NCBI GenBank assembly: GCA_937138955.1
Contig: CAKZPJ010000428.1
Coordinates: 1 to 7,775, forward strand
Length of the DNA stretch: 7,775 bases
Source: an uncultured Flammeovirgaceae bacterium
Lineage (GTDB): Bacteria; Bacteroidota; Bacteroidia; Cytophagales; Cyclobacteriaceae
Direction: 5' to 3'
The translations under genes and the position numbers were made by a program. Below, one piece after another: positions 6,140-7,775 of this stretch (position 1 is its first letter; each line of letters begins with the position of its first letter). The notes beneath the pieces are model-generated. The model had not been told where the DNA came from. It saw only the letters and a program-made list of their open reading frames with translations, and searched no databases.

Positions 6140-7516
6140 CTATTCTAAATTATAACGCTTTAGCTTATTATACAGAGTCTTACGATCTATATTCAAGACT
6201 TTGGCTGCTTGGGTTTTGTTGTATCGTACTTTTATTAGAGTCTCTTCAATTAAAGCCTTCTCTGTTTTTTCTTGAATCGCTTTCAGGTCGGGATTGCTAT
6301 AGTTTGGAACAAGAAGGGTTTCTGAAGTAGCGGCAACTGTAGCCGGTGATGTGATCTCGGGCGGTAAAACTGCTGGTACGATAATATCTTCAGGTGTTAG
6401 TAATACTGCGCGCCGAATAACATTCTTTAGCTCCCGAATATTACCAGGCCAGAAGTAGGACTGCAATTTCTCGACAACTTCGGGCGTAAATCCGCTCACA
6501 TTTCTATTGAGTTCTTGATTAGACTGTCGGAGAAAGTGATCTAGAAATAGAGGAATGTCTTGTACTCGATCCCGCAATGGTGGAACTGAAATCTGGAATT
6601 CATTTAAGCGGTGGAATAAATCTTCGCGGAAATGACCATCTTTAGCGGCTTTCTCCAGGTTTTCATTGGTTGCCACAATGAGGCGAACATCTACTTTAAT
6701 ATCTTTAGTACTACCCACTTGACGTACGGTACGTTCTTGAATAGCACGTAGCAATTTAATCTGATTTTCATAGGATAGGTTGCCGATTTCATCTAAAAAT
6801 AGTGTGCCGCCGTTCGCTGCCTGAAACTGCCCCTCTTTATCGTGCAGGGCACCAGTAAACGATCCTTTTAAATGCCCGAACAGTTCGCTGGCAGCCAATT
6901 CTTCCGATAAGGCACCACAATCTACGGCTACAAATGGTTTTTTACTCCGCTCACTCTTTTGATGGATCAAACGTGATACGTATTCTTTACCCGTGCCACT
7001 CTCTCCCAGTACAATAACTGAAATATTCGTAGGAGCAACGAGCTCAATATGCTTTTTAACTTCTTGCGAACTGGTGCTTACACCTTGAACGAACGGTAGA
7101 GAAGTAGAAGGGGCCGACGGTTTAGTCAGAATAGCAGTTGGAGAAGCTTCTGAAGTTTTTTTATGCAGAGCATCCCGCATAGAAAGCAAAATCTCATCGG
7201 GATTAATGGGCTTAGTGACATACTCAAAAGCACCTAGTTGCATTGCTTTTACCGCTGTCTTTATGTTGGCATAGTTGGTCATGATGATGACCGGAATATT
7301 AAAGTATCGCTTTTTAATATTTTTTAGTAGCTCTAAGCCATCCATATCTGGAAGCCGATAATCGATCAAGATAATATCGAAAGTATGATCATATACCGCC
7401 CGGATGCCTTCCTTGGCTGAGTAGGCTTCTTGAGTTTCATATTTATTTTTTTTCAGAAAGTTGCAAAGAAGCGTACAGAAAGAAGGATCGTCGTCAATGA
7501 TAAGTACTCGGGACAT
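6140..7516 (-). CDS. NtrC-family sigma-54-dependent response regulator
   Basis: A complete 458-residue enhancer-binding protein. Residues 1-117 are a receiver with acidic residues D8/D9/D10, phospho-acceptor D52 (IDYRLPDMDG), T80 and K102. A Ser/Thr/Pro-rich linker (118-142) leads to the AAA+ domain (about 143-385). That domain has Walker A GESGTGKE (171-178), the sigma-54 contact loop GSFTGA (218-223), Walker B LFLDEIG (239-245), the arginine-finger region FREDLFHRLNEF and the sensor II segment FWPGNIRELKNVI. A Fis-type helix-turn-helix occupies about 420-458 (KTQAAKVLNIDRKTLYNKLK). The protein should remodel RNA polymerase-sigma-54 at -24/-12 promoters once phosphorylated. The second position of the usual GAFTGA loop is Ser instead of Ala. 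It is convergent with the hybrid kinase, stop codons 5 bp apart, and is its likely partner. The MSRVLIIDDD start is canonical. Target genes are not evident in the window. I give no gene symbol because many paralogues (AtoC, ZraR, NtrC-like) share this layout. Confidence 0.95.
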   Translation of the reverse strand: MSRVLIIDDDPSFCTLLCNFLKKNKYETQEAYSAKEGIRAVYDHTFDIILIDYRLPDMDGLELLKNIKKRYFNIPVIIMTNYANIKTAVKAMQLGAFEYVTKPINPDEILLSMRDALHKKTSEASPTAILTKPSAPSTSLPFVQGVSTSSQEVKKHIELVAPTNISVIVLGESGTGKEYVSRLIHQKSERSKKPFVAVDCGALSEELAASELFGHLKGSFTGALHDKEGQFQAANGGTLFLDEIGNLSYENQIKLLRAIQERTVRQVGSTKDIKVDVRLIVATNENLEKAAKDGHFREDLFHRLNEFQISVPPLRDRVQDIPLFLDHFLRQSNQELNRNVSGFTPEVVEKLQSYFWPGNIRELKNVIRRAVLLTPEDIIVPAVLPPEITSPATVAATSETLLVPNYSNPDLKAIQEKTEKALIEETLIKVRYNKTQAAKVLNIDRKTLYNKLKRYNLE

Positions 7517-7544
7517 TCGCGATAGGTGAATTACTTACGTCAAT

Positions 7545-7582
7545 TTATCAATTAATTTACAAATATATACTGATTATCAATT
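7545..7582. repeat. Direct repeat TTATCAATT flanking the regulator promoter
   Basis: TTATCAATT occurs at 7545-7553 and again at 7574-7582, 29 bp apart (nearly three helical turns), on either side of the candidate -7 element. The placement fits an operator pair for a regulator acting on this promoter, perhaps the response regulator itself. The DNA is very AT-rich, so chance is a serious alternative. Confidence 0.35.
7560..7567 (-). promoter_or_regulatory. Candidate -7 element for the response regulator gene
   Basis: On the minus strand this reads TATATTTG, an exact match to TAnnTTTG. It implies transcription start near 7553 and a leader of about 37 nt before the ATG at 7516. A TTG at the standard -33 distance is missing; the nearest TTG is 10 bp upstream. 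Copies of TTATCAATT lie on both sides (7545-7553 and 7574-7582). Confidence 0.4.
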
Positions 7583-7690
7583 TTTGAGAAATGCGGAAAG
7601 TTATTTTAGAAGCTATTTGGGTCAGAGTAGCTGTAGAAAGTATTCTAAAAAAACGTTTATCAGAACATTTTAGTTTGGATACTGATCACC

Positions 7691-7720
7691 AAAAAAAGGC
7701 CCCTAATCAAATCAGGGGCC
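7691..7720 (-). terminator. Strong intrinsic terminator, minus strand
   Basis: GGCCCCT (7698-7704) and AGGGGCC (7714-7720) form a perfect 7-bp GC-rich stem with a 9-nt loop. On the minus strand it is followed by seven Ts (the A-run at 7691-7697), the classic rho-independent layout. On the plus strand no T-run follows. It should end transcription of a minus-strand gene entering from the right edge, and it insulates the response regulator gene from it. Confidence 0.88.
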
Positions 7721-7743
7721 TTACTAGAGGAAAAAAATGGCGT

Positions 7744-7775
7744 TTATCGTTCTATTTCTTCACCTTGATCATTGT
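7744..7775 (-). CDS. Possible C-terminal end of a gene entering from the right edge
   Basis: A minus-strand frame open from the window edge ends with TAA at 7746-7744 and would encode the tail NDQGEEIER, 24 bp before the terminator hairpin. A second frame ends with TAG at 7754-7752 and would encode TMIKVKK. The strong minus-strand terminator immediately downstream argues that a transcript ends here, and the acidic tail is plausible for a soluble protein. Which frame is right, or whether an RNA gene is involved, cannot be decided from about 30 bases. Confidence 0.35.
   Translation of the reverse strand, partial: NDQGEEIER

Noticed and set aside
7591..7775. A plus-strand frame starting with ATG at 7591 that stays open for 61 codons to the window edge
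   Set aside because: It runs straight through the minus-strand terminator hairpin, its product (MRKVILEAIWVRV...) shows no recognisable domain, and an open stretch of this length is not rare. It could only be revived if the frame continued well beyond the edge.
1..7775. CRISPR arrays, tRNA or rRNA genes, insertion sequences and phage genes
   Set aside because: No regularly spaced repeats, cloverleaf-like sequence, transposase, integrase or terminal inverted repeats were seen.

Overview
The window looks like chromosomal DNA of a Bacteroidota bacterium, most likely a Cytophagales-type member. This rests on moderately AT-rich DNA, almost no Shine-Dalgarno sequences before starts, matches to the Bacteroidota -7 element TAnnTTTG, a secreted protein with a carboxypeptidase-D-like regulatory domain, and a hybrid histidine kinase with a receiver and a Bacteroidota-style HPt domain. 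The taxonomic call is inference from gene content; no marker gene is complete here.

Layout from left to right. Bases 1-46 (minus) hold what looks like the first 15 codons of a gene running off the left edge, possibly clpX. Bases 47-322 are non-coding and contain two pairs of 10-bp-phased direct repeats. A 573-residue M61-family metallopeptidase with a PDZ domain lies on the minus strand (323-2044). It is divergent from crcB/fluC, a fluoride channel (2164-2538, plus). Convergent with crcB, 14 bp away, is a small exported protein with a carboxypeptidase-D regulatory-like fold (2553-3182, minus). A 402-bp intergenic stretch (3183-3584) follows. It holds two hairpins, a candidate promoter and a short coding-like fragment resembling part of a SusD-type protein. 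The right half is a two-component unit: a hybrid histidine kinase (3585-6134, plus) convergent, with only 5 bp between, with an NtrC-type sigma-54 response regulator (6140-7516, minus). Past the regulator's promoter region is a strong minus-strand terminator (7691-7720) that probably closes a gene entering from the right edge.

The main functional unit is the kinase/regulator pair. The kinase carries HisKA, HATPase, REC and HPt modules, so a four-step phosphorelay (His340 to Asp631 to His780 to Asp52 of the regulator) can be proposed from the residues present. The regulator would then activate sigma-54 promoters elsewhere; I found no -24/-12 site inside the window. The other genes are housekeeping or stress functions (peptidase, fluoride export) with no visible link to the signalling pair. 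I did not find a clearly new system. The least explained items are the kinase's 250-residue extracytoplasmic region, the divergent HPt motif, the GSFTGA variant in the activator, and the structured intergenic region upstream of the kinase.
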